A stretch of DNA of 29,700 nucleotides from DATEEG01 sp035525055 (lineage in GTDB: Bacteria > Actinomycetota > Acidimicrobiia > Spongiisociales > ZC4RG35): the NCBI GenBank assembly GCA_035525055.1, contig DATLEZ010000083.1, forward strand, positions 1-29,700, read 5' to 3'. This document shows, piece by piece, positions 1-7,337 of the stretch. The position numbers and the translations under genes are program-made. The notes under the pieces are model-generated. The model was not told the origin of the DNA. It made no database searches and saw only the letters and a list, made by a program, of their open reading frames with translations. The stretch's first letter is position 1. Each line of letters opens with the position of its first letter.

Positions 1-2
1 CG

Positions 3-341
3 GGAGAGGCCGGTGTCGCCAAGTTCCCCCACGCCATGGCCCTGCATGGAATCCAGTTGTTCATCGGAGCTTCGGTCGTCGCCCGCTTGGGTCGTCTCGA
101 TGAGCGACGCCGGCTCAATGCCGTCCGGATGACGGTCGCCGGATATCTGGGGATCGTTGCCTGGTCGATAGTCCACACCAACGCCGGGCGGGCACCGTTC
201 GACTTGAGCGGTCTGGAAAGCGCCCTCCTCCTGATCGGGGCTGCGCTGCTGGCAGGCGCCGCGGCCCTAATCGCAACCGGATTCCGTTCGTCAAGTGCGG
301 CTGACACCACCGCCGGAGCCGTCGTTACATTGACTTCGTGA
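3..341 (+). CDS. C-terminal part of an unrecognised membrane protein (5' end outside window)
   Basis: The reading frame is open from the first complete codon at base 3, so the gene probably begins before the window; an internal ATG at 36 would give 101 residues. The visible part starts with FPHAMALHGIQ, a His-rich segment like those in small integral membrane proteins. Two hydrophobic helices follow, one around YLGIVAWSIV and one around LLIGAALLAGAAALIA. The TGA stop overlaps the GTG start of the next gene by four bases, so it is probably translated together with the histidine kinase. No catalytic motif is visible. It might be an accessory membrane component or simply a co-transcribed neighbour. 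The family is not identified. Confidence 0.6.
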   Translation, partial: GEAGVAKFPHAMALHGIQLFIGASVVARLGRLDERRRLNAVRMTVAGYLGIVAWSIVHTNAGRAPFDLSGLESALLLIGAALLAGAAALIATGFRSSSAADTTAGAVVTLTS

Positions 342-1477
342 ACGGCACCCCGGCTTCGCCCACTCGAGGCCCCACATGGAGCCAGCACCTTCCCGAGTTG
401 GTGCTGGCCGGCGTGCCGACAATCCTGATCCTCCTCGAGATCTGGGTGTTCGACCCCGGCGACGAGGCGGTATCCAGGACGTTCGCCGGCCTGGCTGCGG
501 GGGGATCGCTCTATTGGATCCGGCGGTATCCCTTCACGGCGTACCTCACGAACGGATTCGCCCTCTACGCCCTGATCGCCTTGGGAAGTCCAAGCGATTT
601 CTATCAATGGACCAACCTGGTGGCACTCTTTGCCGTCGCCGCCCGGGTCGACACCCGAAAGGCCCTCCTCGCCCTGGTGCTCGGGTGGTTCGGGGTCGCC
701 TTCTACTTTCTTCGCTTCCCCCAGGAGGGAGGTTTCATCCTGGGAGGAGCCGTTCTTGCCATCTGGACCGCCGGATGGTTCGCCGGTCGCGCCCAGTTCG
801 CACGGGTGCGTGAAACAGAGTTGATTAGGGAACGCGACCTGTCCAGGGCCGAACTGGCCGCCCAGCAGGCCCGGGCCGACCTGGATGCCGAACGGAGTGG
901 CATCGCTCGCGACCTCCACGACATAATCGGACACGCCGTCAACGTGATGGTGGTTCACGCCGGAGCCGGCCAGGTCAACGCCACGCCTGGCAGCGAGAGT
1001 CGGGCGGTGTTCGACACGATCGCCGCCACCGGCCGGGCGGCCCTGTCGGATCTTGACCGGATGCTCGACCTGCTGCAGGGCGTTCCCGAGAGGAGCCCGC
1101 TGCCCGGTCTGCTCGAACTCGACGAGCTCTGCCAGACGGTTCAAGGCCCAGGACTGACGGTGGAACTCGCGCTGGAAGGAGACCCCAAGCGGGTTCCTTC
1201 CAGTCTGGGCGTTGCCACTTATCGCATAGTCCAGGAGGCGCTCACCAACGTGATCAAACATGCCCGCGCCTCCCGTGCCTTCGTGCGGGTACGGATTGCC
1301 GACGATCTCACGATCATCGTTGCCGACGACGGCATTGGCGGGCAGGCCAAGCCCGGACGTGGTCTAAGCGGGATTGGGGAGAGAGCGGCCCTGCATGGGG
1401 GCACGGTGGTGCACGGCCCCGGCGAACCGCGCGGGTTCGAGTTACGGTGCCGGCTCCCCCTTGTCGAGGTCGCATGA
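338..1477 (+). CDS. NarL/DesK-type sensor histidine kinase
   Basis: This is a membrane sensor kinase that should autophosphorylate and pass phosphate to the response regulator encoded next. The first ~150 residues carry four to five hydrophobic segments. A coiled-coil linker (about 155-185) leads to a HisKA_3 dimerisation domain with the phosphoacceptor His194 in RDLHDIIGH. The HATPase domain has an N-box (YRIVQEALTNVIKHA, Asn304), a G1 box (ADDGIGG, about 329-335) and a G2 box (GRGLSGIGER, about 340-349). Its 379-residue length is normal for the family. The GTG start at 338 overlaps the preceding stop as GTGA, and its own stop overlaps the next ATG as ATGA, so a polycistronic unit is very likely. 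No extracytoplasmic ligand domain is visible, so the signal may be membrane-derived. Confidence 0.93.
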   Translation: MNGTPASPTRGPTWSQHLPELVLAGVPTILILLEIWVFDPGDEAVSRTFAGLAAGGSLYWIRRYPFTAYLTNGFALYALIALGSPSDFYQWTNLVALFAVAARVDTRKALLALVLGWFGVAFYFLRFPQEGGFILGGAVLAIWTAGWFAGRAQFARVRETELIRERDLSRAELAAQQARADLDAERSGIARDLHDIIGHAVNVMVVHAGAGQVNATPGSESRAVFDTIAATGRAALSDLDRMLDLLQGVPERSPLPGLLELDELCQTVQGPGLTVELALEGDPKRVPSSLGVATYRIVQEALTNVIKHARASRAFVRVRIADDLTIIVADDGIGGQAKPGRGLSGIGERAALHGGTVVHGPGEPRGFELRCRLPLVEVA

Positions 1478-2115
1478 TCAGGGTCGTCCTGGTCGACGAT
1501 GATGTCCTGATTCTCGAAGGGCTCCGGATGATCATCGATCATGCCGGCGATCTCGAAGTTGTTGCCACCGCGGGAAATGGCGAGGAGGCCTTGCTGGTTG
1601 CAGCCGAGCATCGGCCCGACGTGATTCTGATGGACGTGCGGATGCCGGTGCTCGATGGCATCGAAGCCACCCGGTTGATCACGCACGCCGAGGGTGCTCC
1701 CCTGGTGATCATCCTCACGACGTTTGAGCTCGACGAGTACGTGTTCGAAGCCCTGCGGGCGGGCGCCAGCGGGTTCCTATTGAAGAGAACTGAGCCCGAA
1801 CAACTGGTCGCTGCGATCCGGGTCGTGGCCGGAGGCGAAGCGTTGCTCTCTCCCTCTGTGACCCGAAGGTTGATCGAAGAGTTCACTCGGAGACCTCAGA
1901 CCGGCTCCGGCGACCGGTTGGCGATGTTGACCGATCGGGAGCGGGAGGTGCTCGTGCTGATTGCCCGTGGTCTGTCCAATCAGGAACTGGCCGAGCAGTT
2001 GTTCATCGCCGACAACACCGTCAAGACCCACGTCAAGCGCATCTTCACGAAGCTCGGGGCCCGCGACCGCGCACAGGCGATCGTCATTGCCTACGAGAGC
2101 GGCGTCATGTCGTGA
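1474..2115 (+). CDS. NarL/LuxR-type response regulator
   Basis: This is the DNA-binding partner of the upstream histidine kinase. The receiver domain (about 1-120) has the acidic cluster DDD at 8-10, the phosphoacceptor Asp54 in ILMDVRMP, the Thr of LTTFE near 82 and Lys104 in FLLKR. The C-terminal LuxR-type helix-turn-helix runs from about 152 to 212 (LTDREREVLVLIA, then NTVKTHVKRIF). The ATG at 1474 is preferred because it forms the ATGA overlap with the kinase stop and starts directly at the receiver fold (MIRVVLVDDD). A GTG at 1447 would add nine residues without homology. The product is 213 residues, typical for NarL proteins. Targets cannot be read from the sequence. Confidence 0.93.
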   Translation: MIRVVLVDDDVLILEGLRMIIDHAGDLEVVATAGNGEEALLVAAEHRPDVILMDVRMPVLDGIEATRLITHAEGAPLVIILTTFELDEYVFEALRAGASGFLLKRTEPEQLVAAIRVVAGGEALLSPSVTRRLIEEFTRRPQTGSGDRLAMLTDREREVLVLIARGLSNQELAEQLFIADNTVKTHVKRIFTKLGARDRAQAIVIAYESGVMS

Positions 2116-2135
2116 AGAGACCCGAAACGATTCGG

Positions 2136-2284
2136 ATGGACCCCCTGCGCCATGCCAATCCCCCGCTGCTCGAGCGGAAACGCCTCGTCGGGCTTTCCGC
2201 CCGGGCACGCAGTGTCGTGTCACCGTCCCGTCAGCAGGACCCGGATTTGGAAAGAGCACTCTCATCGACCGCATCGTTGCCTGA
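2136..2284 (+). pseudogene. N-terminal remnant of a MalT/LAL-type ATP-binding regulator
   Basis: Two adjacent frames together resemble the start of LuxR-family ATPase regulators of the MalT/LAL (STAND) type. From 2136 one frame reads MDPLRHANPPLLERKRLV, like the conserved PPLLxRxRLL opening. From about 2213 a second frame reads RVTVPSAGPGFGKSTLIDR, which matches the family's beta-strand plus Walker A (GPGFGKST encoded at 2237-2260, invariant Lys at 2252-2254). The frame then stops with TGA at 2282. A single frameshift around 2195-2215 separates the halves, and the rest of the roughly 900-residue protein is absent. It lies directly behind a LuxR-type response regulator. Chance similarity in GC-rich DNA is possible, but the order and spacing of the two motifs argue for a decayed gene. 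Confidence 0.5.
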
Positions 2285-2688
2285 AGCGACGAGCGGTCCC
2301 TCCCGCAATGGCCGGCTGGTGGGTGACGTCGCCACCCCTTCGGTCTCCCTTGCCAACACCCACCGCCGGGCGGAGCGGATCGCAACGCTCCTCCATCTAC
2401 GGCCCTAGCCACCAGCCTTCCTGTCACGAGGTCAACATACGAACAGTGATTAAGAAAGCCTGAAGGCGCGCCTTAAGAGAGGCCTTGGACCTGTCAGGTA
2501 AGTTCTAGTCCGTGGAAACGAAGACCAAATCGTGCGAAAGCCCAAATCGTGTGAAAGCCTGGGGGGACGCGCCGGGGTGTTGCATCGGTTTTTGCGCTGG
2601 TCATCTTCCTCAGCAGAATGCGGGCGCCACAGCTAACCCCGCGAGTTCACGGGCATCGTCCGTGGCCTCCCGGGGGCGCCCGTATTTG
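2285..2688 (+). other. Intergenic stretch with no convincing gene
   Basis: This 404-bp gap separates the plus-strand regulator (and its downstream remnant) from the minus-strand Ddn-type gene ending at 2689. Open frames here have no family resemblance or ribosome binding site. It contains a perfect 12-bp palindrome AAGGCGCGCCTT at 2463-2474, which with flanking AAGCC/AGGCCTT could fold as a transcript-end hairpin between the converging genes, and a 17-bp tandem duplication listed separately. It may also hold further decayed regulator sequence that cannot be recognised by eye. Confidence 0.5.
2526..2559 (+). repeat. 17-bp tandem duplication
   Basis: CAAATCGTGCGAAAGCC (2526-2542) is followed immediately by CAAATCGTGTGAAAGCC (2543-2559), 16 of 17 bases identical. 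It lies in a gene-free stretch. The period equals that of the unrelated array at 8450-8546. Confidence 0.85.
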
Positions 2689-3069
2689 CTAGACCTTCCG
2701 AAGCTCGACGAATTCGGTCACGTTGGCCGCCCGCAGGATCACCCGGACCGGCAGCGGCATTATTGACATGCCCGCCGATGTGGCAACGAGAGTCGGACCG
2801 ACCAAATCGATTTCCTTGTTTCGATTTTTGATGGTGCAACCTCCGGCCGCAAAGACGTTTTTCAGCCAGTCAGCGTTGCTGCCATAGGTAAGAGCAATCA
2901 CGAATCGGTCCTCGACCTTGAAGATGTTTATCGGGGTCGAGTAGGTCTTTCCCGTCTTGCGGCCGCGATGGCGGATGATCGCAAATCCCGGTGCCCATCC
3001 CGCTACCAATCGACCGAGCGGATTGGTCACGAAACGGTTGAAACTGGCCACCGACTTTGGAATCGGCAT
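2689..3069 (-). CDS. Ddn-type nitroreductase family deazaflavin (F420)-dependent oxidoreductase
   Basis: This small protein (126 residues) belongs to the Ddn/FDOR split-barrel group that uses reduced F420 to reduce nitro compounds or quinones. It has the family's opening FNRFVTNPLGRLV, the signature RHRGRKTGKTYSTPINIF near residues 33-50, and FVIALTYGSNADWLKN followed by AAGGC. The C-terminal hydrophobic stretch MSIMPLPVRVILRAANV suggests membrane association. The ATG at 3069 lies two bases after the stop of a short upstream ORF, so the two are probably co-translated as the distal part of the ABC operon. The substrate is unknown. Family assignment is confident; F420 use is inferred from the family. 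Confidence 0.85.
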   Translation of the reverse strand: MPIPKSVASFNRFVTNPLGRLVAGWAPGFAIIRHRGRKTGKTYSTPINIFKVEDRFVIALTYGSNADWLKNVFAAGGCTIKNRNKEIDLVGPTLVATSAGMSIMPLPVRVILRAANVTEFVELRKV

Positions 3070-3071
3070 CG

Positions 3072-3218
3072 TCAGAAACCTGCGTCGCGAGCCATTTCGA
3101 GCGCCCGTCGCCCTCCATCCTCCACCGACCAATCCACGTCGGTAACGACGTCGGTGAAACCGGCCCCGAGGTCGAACGCGCCGGGACCGGCAATGGGAAT
3201 GGTGGCTCCGATTCTCAC
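3072..3218 (-). CDS. Small 48-residue ORF of unknown function inside the ABC/Ddn operon
   Basis: A GTG at 3218 is preceded four bases upstream by GGAAGGAG, the best Shine-Dalgarno match in this operon. It opens 48 codons beginning MRIGATIPIAGPGAFDLG and ending GGRRALEMARDAGF, then TGA at 3072-3074, two bases before the Ddn start. It begins 18 bases after the permease stop, so it fills the gap between two operon genes exactly. The product is acidic and soluble-looking, with no transmembrane segment, Cys or known motif. The beginning loosely recalls luciferase-like monooxygenase N-termini (MRIGxxxPxxG), so it could be a truncated relic of such a gene. The family is not recognised. Confidence 0.5.
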   Translation of the reverse strand: MRIGATIPIAGPGAFDLGAGFTDVVTDVDWSVEDGGRRALEMARDAGF

Positions 3219-3236
3219 TGCACTCCTTCCCCTGAC

Positions 3237-3974
3237 CTAGAGGGCGTCGCGGCGCCGGAGGGCCCAGGTCAAGGCACTCACTCCGACCACGACCGTGCCG
3301 ACCAGTTTCAGCACTCCCCCGCCCACGCCGGGCGCAACCGGACCGAGCGAGTCGAGGGCATCCCTGGGCAGGTCGGTGAGATCGGCATATACCGACATCG
3401 CGGTACGCCACACCGACGAGGCCGAGAGACCCGTGGCGAATGTCGTGATGATCCCCTCCCACACGAACACATACGCCAGGCCAACCAGGATGGCGCGCGT
3501 GAACAGATATCCGATAGGAACGAACACGGCCGTATAGCCAACCGCGGCAGCGGCATACAGACCCAGAGCCGGTATCGCCAAAGTCCACGATCCAGTCGTC
3601 ATGCCCATCGCCAGGAACCCGACCAACCATCCCACCACTCCGACCGCAAATGAAACGATTGCGGCCGCGGCCCAGGCCGAGGTTGCCCAGCGCCAGCGGG
3701 CGATGGGCTTCATGAATATGAAAGGCAAGGTCCCGGCGTCCCGCTCGTCGCGCAGGGTCGCCGCCCCGATCACAAGGAAGGCGATGGAGATCGTCGCCCC
3801 GGCCACCGTGGCAGTGACGATGTGGAATATCTCGGCGATGTCTTGGTCGGTCTCGTCGATGCTCGATATCCAGGCGATGAAGCCGGTGACCGAAGACAAT
3901 GCTGCCATTCCCCAGAAACGTTTGCCACGGGCAAGCTGACGCACAAAGTGACGGACGAGTCGGAGGTCGATCAC
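3237..3974 (-). CDS. ABC-2 type permease (second permease of the operon)
   Basis: A 245-residue membrane protein with about six hydrophobic helices, lacking the extracellular insert of larger ABC-2 permeases. After the second helix comes LRDERDAGTLPFIFMKP, the cytoplasmic coupling segment typical of ABC-2 permeases (RxxxxxGTLxxxxxxP). The C-terminus ends LTWALRRRDAL. Its start overlaps the stop of the ATPase at 3971-3974 by four bases, so stoichiometric expression is expected. It probably forms a transporter with the adjacent ATPase, exporting or controlling an unknown substrate. Such tandem ATPase/permease sets are common in actinobacteria and Firmicutes and often lack a known cargo. Confidence 0.88.
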   Translation of the reverse strand: MIDLRLVRHFVRQLARGKRFWGMAALSSVTGFIAWISSIDETDQDIAEIFHIVTATVAGATISIAFLVIGAATLRDERDAGTLPFIFMKPIARWRWATSAWAAAAIVSFAVGVVGWLVGFLAMGMTTGSWTLAIPALGLYAAAAVGYTAVFVPIGYLFTRAILVGLAYVFVWEGIITTFATGLSASSVWRTAMSVYADLTDLPRDALDSLGPVAPGVGGGVLKLVGTVVVGVSALTWALRRRDAL

Positions 3975-4888
3975 TTCCCCTCCACCAAATAGCGAAAGAC
4001 GCTCTCGAGAGACTCGTCGGCCGGAAGTATCTGACGAACCCTGATGCCGGCATCGCGGGCCGCACCGGGGAGTGCCATAGCCAGTGCACCGGCGTCGGAG
4101 GTTGACACTTCGACGGTCTGGCCGTCGATGCGGAGCCCGGCGACCTTCTCGTTGCGGAGAAGGAGAGAGCCGAGGTCCCGAGGGTGATCGCTGACGATCC
4201 TCACCAGCCGCGGCTTGTCGGTCATGAGAGCTCGCAGAGACGCCACGGTTCCCTCGGCGGCGAGACGGCCGTCGACCATCGCGATCACCCGGTCGGCCAT
4301 TCGCTCCACCTCGGCGAGGACGTGAGATGACACGATCACCGTGCGGCCCTGGTCTCCCAACCGTCGGAACAGATCGATGAGGTGAGCCCGCTGCACCGGG
4401 TCGGCTCCGTTCAGCGGCTCATCGAGGAAGAGGACATCTGGTCCCCCCACGAGTGCCGCAGCTACCTTGGCTCGCTGGCGCATGCCTTTGGAATAGCCTT
4501 CGAGTTTTCGATGGCTGACATCGGTCAGGTCAACCTCTTGCAGCGCCGCGTCGACCGCTTCTGCTCGATCCTTCACGCGGGCGAGACCAGCATTGAGGTC
4601 GACAAACTGACGAGCCGTGAGGTTGGCGTAGACCGCCTCATCTTCTGGCACCATCGCCACCCGGCTGTAGATGCTCTTGTCCGCCCGGGGGTCTACTCCG
4701 TGGATATGGACTGCTCCCTGGGAAGGGCGCTGCAGTCCGGTGAACAGCCGCAGGAGCGTTGTCTTCCCGGCTCCATTGGGGCCGAGGAGGCCAGTGATGC
4801 CCGTTTCGAACTCAACGTCGACCTCGGACACCGCCACCTTCTGGCCGAACCACTTGGAGAGGCCGCGAGCCTCGACGGTGGCGGTCAT
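3971..4888 (-). CDS. ABC transporter ATP-binding protein (second ATPase of the operon)
   Basis: A 305-residue ABC ATPase that should power the permeases on either side. Walker A GPNGAGKTT lies at about 36-44, the Q-loop region is replaced by VAMVPEDEAVY (about 78-87), the signature is YSKGMRQRAKV (about 132-142), Walker B VLFLDEP is at about 152-158 and the H-loop His is at about 189 (VIVSSHVLAEVE). A C-terminal accessory domain of about 90 residues follows. This form matches the ABC-2 exporter ATPases of the CcmA/NatA-like type. Start and stop overlap both neighbours by four bases. The substrate is not deducible. Confidence 0.93.
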   Translation of the reverse strand: MTATVEARGLSKWFGQKVAVSEVDVEFETGITGLLGPNGAGKTTLLRLFTGLQRPSQGAVHIHGVDPRADKSIYSRVAMVPEDEAVYANLTARQFVDLNAGLARVKDRAEAVDAALQEVDLTDVSHRKLEGYSKGMRQRAKVAAALVGGPDVLFLDEPLNGADPVQRAHLIDLFRRLGDQGRTVIVSSHVLAEVERMADRVIAMVDGRLAAEGTVASLRALMTDKPRLVRIVSDHPRDLGSLLLRNEKVAGLRIDGQTVEVSTSDAGALAMALPGAARDAGIRVRQILPADESLESVFRYLVEGK

Positions 4889-5802
4889 GCCTGCCTCCGA
4901 TATCGCCGATAGGCGAACCAGGAACCGATCAGGGCAACCAGGGCGATGGCAACCGCCGATACCCAGGGCTCGAATCCCTCTTCCTCGGGCCGATACAGCC
5001 CTAGGGAGACGTCGAACACCCAGTCCCGAACGTACCGGGCGTGGTCGTCGAGGGCTAGCAATGCGACGAAGCGGGATCCCGGGAAGTCGGCGTCGGCGAT
5101 GACACCGGCGATCCCGTTGCCTGCGGTGAGGATCGCCAGGTAGGCGGCAGCGGCAAAACCGGTCCGATCGATGAGGCTCGAGAGGATGGCCAGGAGTCCG
5201 CCGTGAACAGCGAGAAAGCCGAGCGCCACGACCGGAACCTTCCAGAGGACATCAAGGTTGGCGCCTAGATAAGAGAGGAATCCATCGTCGCTCAATCCGG
5301 CCAGGCCGAGATGCAACAGGATCTGGGGAACGACATAGATCGCCCCGGCCACAGTCAGATAGGCGTAGACCTTGCCGGCCAGGTAGTCGCTGACCCGCAT
5401 GGGGCGGGAGAAGTAAACGGACAACACTCCCTGGGTTCGGTCGGGGATGAGGAGCTCCGGACCGGTGACAGCGATGAAGAGCAACGCGACCCGCGAATAG
5501 AGATCGAAGAGGTTGGGATAGCTGGGAAGGCCTTCCTCTATACCCGCCGCGATCGAGCCCGCCACGAAATGGAGTCCCATGATGACCGCGGCCATCACCA
5601 CTCCGATGACGAGAAGGCTCCACGGCAAGATCTTCCGGCGCGCCTTGCGGCGAAGCCCCAGGATCCGCCGGATTCCGTCTCGGGCGATGGCCCGACGGAT
5701 GGCTCCGCGTCCGCGTCGCTCGCCTTCGTAAGACCGGTATCCGCGGTCGTAGATGACTGCGTCGCTCACCGGAGGAGGCCCGCCGACTTCGCGCCCGGTC
5801 AT
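4885..5802 (-). CDS. ABC-2 type permease (first permease of the operon)
   Basis: A 305-residue membrane protein with a cytoplasmic N-terminus containing IYDRGYRSYEGERRGRG (about 17-33), an opening often seen in actinobacterial ABC-2 permeases. About six hydrophobic helices follow, starting at LPWSLLVIGVVMAAVIMGL (about 59-77). The loop PDRTQGVLSVYFSRPMRVSDYLAGK (split here as residues 120-144) is the coupling segment after the second helix. The protein ends in a basic tail (YRRYRRQA). The ATG used overlaps the preceding ATPase stop (ATGA at 5799-5802). It is predicted to pair with the upstream ATPase; cargo unknown. Confidence 0.88.
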   Translation of the reverse strand: MTGREVGGPPPVSDAVIYDRGYRSYEGERRGRGAIRRAIARDGIRRILGLRRKARRKILPWSLLVIGVVMAAVIMGLHFVAGSIAAGIEEGLPSYPNLFDLYSRVALLFIAVTGPELLIPDRTQGVLSVYFSRPMRVSDYLAGKVYAYLTVAGAIYVVPQILLHLGLAGLSDDGFLSYLGANLDVLWKVPVVALGFLAVHGGLLAILSSLIDRTGFAAAAYLAILTAGNGIAGVIADADFPGSRFVALLALDDHARYVRDWVFDVSLGLYRPEEEGFEPWVSAVAIALVALIGSWFAYRRYRRQA

Positions 5803-6716
5803 GATTCGTTCTTTCGAGCGATGACCAGAAACTCGTCCTCGAGGGTATGCGAGATCGGGGCCATCCGGAAGATCCCGATGCCGAGCTCGGCGGCAGCATC
5901 GCGCACCCGGTCGTAGTCCTCGTCGGCTGTGATCGTGAAGCTCAGGCGGTGCTCGGTTAGGACCTCGGCCTCGACCCCGGCCGCAGTGAGGCTGTTAGCC
6001 AGAGTCGCAGCGTCGCCGAGGACGTCGACCACCACGACCGCGGTCGCGGCAGCGCTCGACACCGGACCCGAGCGGATCAGGTGTCCGCCATCGATCATCA
6101 CCACCGCGTCGCAGGTCTGTTCGATGTCGCCCAGCAGGTGTGAGGAGAAGATGACATTGATGCCGAAGCTGCCAAGCCGTCGAATGATCTCCAGCATCTG
6201 TTGGCGGCCGGCCGGATCCAGCCCGGACGCCGGCTCGTCGAGGAGGACCAGTTCAGGCCCATGGACGATGGCCTGGGCCAGCTTGACCCGTTGCGCCATG
6301 CCGGTGGAGAAGTCGCCGAGAAAACGAAACCTCTCCTCTTCCAGCCCCACCAAGAACAAGGTCTCAGAAGCCCGGCGGCGGGCATCGGCGGTAGGAAGCC
6401 CGGCCATCTCGGCGGTATAGGCAACGAAGTCCGCCGCCGTCTGGTCCTTGGGCAGGCAGTTGTTCTCGGGCATGTAGCCCACCCGGGCCCGCACCGCCAG
6501 GGGGTCGGCGATGGCGTCATCGCCGAGCACCGTCACCTTGCCGCTGGTCGGGTGGACCAGTCCCAGAAGGATCCGGAGAAAGGTCGTCTTGCCGGCCCCG
6601 TTCGCCCCCACCAGTCCGGTGACCCCCGCCTCGATTGCGAGGTTGAACTCACGAAGCGCCACAACTTCGGAGTTGTAGGCGTGCGTGAGCGATTCGGTGA
6701 TGACAATGGGAGCCAC
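5799..6716 (-). CDS. ABC transporter ATP-binding protein (first gene of the operon)
   Basis: First gene of the four-gene ABC operon, 305 residues. Walker A GANGAGKTT is at about 37-45, the Q-loop position reads YMPEN (about 81-85), the signature FSTGMAQRVKL is at about 136-146, Walker B LVLLDEP is at about 156-162 and the H-loop His is near 193 in FSSHLLGD. The two operon ATPases are equally long but clearly different in sequence, so they are old paralogues and not a recent duplication. Transcription probably starts in the 6717-6925 gap, which contains a TCAGGG/CCCTGA inverted repeat at about 6756-6781. Cargo unknown. Confidence 0.93.
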   Translation of the reverse strand: MAPIVITESLTHAYNSEVVALREFNLAIEAGVTGLVGANGAGKTTFLRILLGLVHPTSGKVTVLGDDAIADPLAVRARVGYMPENNCLPKDQTAADFVAYTAEMAGLPTADARRRASETLFLVGLEEERFRFLGDFSTGMAQRVKLAQAIVHGPELVLLDEPASGLDPAGRQQMLEIIRRLGSFGINVIFSSHLLGDIEQTCDAVVMIDGGHLIRSGPVSSAAATAVVVVDVLGDAATLANSLTAAGVEAEVLTEHRLSFTITADEDYDRVRDAAAELGIGIFRMAPISHTLEDEFLVIARKNES

Positions 6717-6925
6717 TGAGGGAAATCCTGTCAGACGGAGGGTGGTTCTGGAATCAGGGACGTCCCTATCCGAGCCCTGAGAGTATCAGTACCGGACTGA
6801 GGCCCTACCAAACGGTATTGGGTCAGGCTGGGCTTTGGTCTAAGGCTGTCGGAAGCAACCAAGATCAGCAAAGGAAGGGATTCGCCCGTCATCGGTCCCC
6901 CTCGTAATTTGGCGGGTGGCTCCCG
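6717..6925 (-). promoter_or_regulatory. Leader and probable promoter region of the ABC operon
   Basis: The gap between the cytochrome c gene end and the first ABC ATPase. No ORF is supported. Six-base inverted repeats TCAGGG and CCCTGA lie at about 6756-6781 upstream of the ATPase start, and could be an operator. No clear -35/-10 pair was identified. Confidence 0.3.
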
Positions 6926-6991
6926 GATCGGACGAAACCTGGCGCCACGCTCCCGGTTTCCGGGGACTGTCGCGCCAGGTTTCGTCCGATC
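6926..6991. repeat. Perfect 20-bp inverted repeat with 26-base loop
   Basis: The arm at 6926-6945 (GATCGGACGAAACC, then TGGCGC) is the exact reverse complement of 6972-6991. The right arm runs into the cytochrome c stop codon (6990-6992), so the transcript of that gene ends in a very stable hairpin. There is no T-run, so a classical intrinsic terminator is not certain. The loop-proximal TGGCGC and a GCTCCC in the loop are shared with the inverted repeat at 16972-17021. Confidence 0.9.
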
Positions 6992-7334
6992 AGGAACCGA
7001 GGCGGGTCCGGGTGAACTCGACCACCGCCTCGAGTTCTGCGGGCGTCAAGCGGGAGCCGAAAGCCGGCATTCCATTCCTCCCCTCGGCAACGACTGCAGC
7101 CTGATCGGCCGGGTCGGGGAACCGCTCCGCTACCCCGGCGAGTTGCGGTCCGGAAAGGCCCTGACCCTGGGCGCCATGACAACCCGAGCAGCGGGCAGCG
7201 AAGATGCGAGCGCCGTCATCCTGGACCGGGTCTCCGCTGACCGGAGGCTGGGCCGTGAACAGGAGGAACACCGTCCAGGCAGTGGCGAAGAGGGCAAGCA
7301 CCTGGAGCCCGTTCACCAACTTCTTGAGGGTCAT
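6990..7334 (-). CDS. Membrane-anchored c-type cytochrome
   Basis: A 114-residue single-heme cytochrome c. A hydrophobic helix (about 10-28, LQVLALFATAWTVFLLF) serves as signal or anchor, placing the heme domain outside the cytoplasm. The heme motif is CSGCH at 49-53 and the likely axial Met is 89 in GRNGMPAF. The length and the final PAELEAVVEFTRT helix fit class I cytochrome c domains of the CytC6/CBB3 type. Its ATG at 7334 is three bases after the stop of the b-type membrane protein gene, so both are one operon and probably exchange electrons. The stop codon overlaps a perfect inverted repeat. Confidence 0.9.
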   Translation of the reverse strand: MTLKKLVNGLQVLALFATAWTVFLLFTAQPPVSGDPVQDDGARIFAARCSGCHGAQGQGLSGPQLAGVAERFPDPADQAAVVAEGRNGMPAFGSRLTPAELEAVVEFTRTRLGS

Positions 7335-7337
7335 CTC

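Noticed and set aside
2512..2766. Open frame of 84 codons on the plus strand
   Set aside because: It runs through a tandem duplication and antisense into the Ddn gene end, with no ribosome site or family resemblance.
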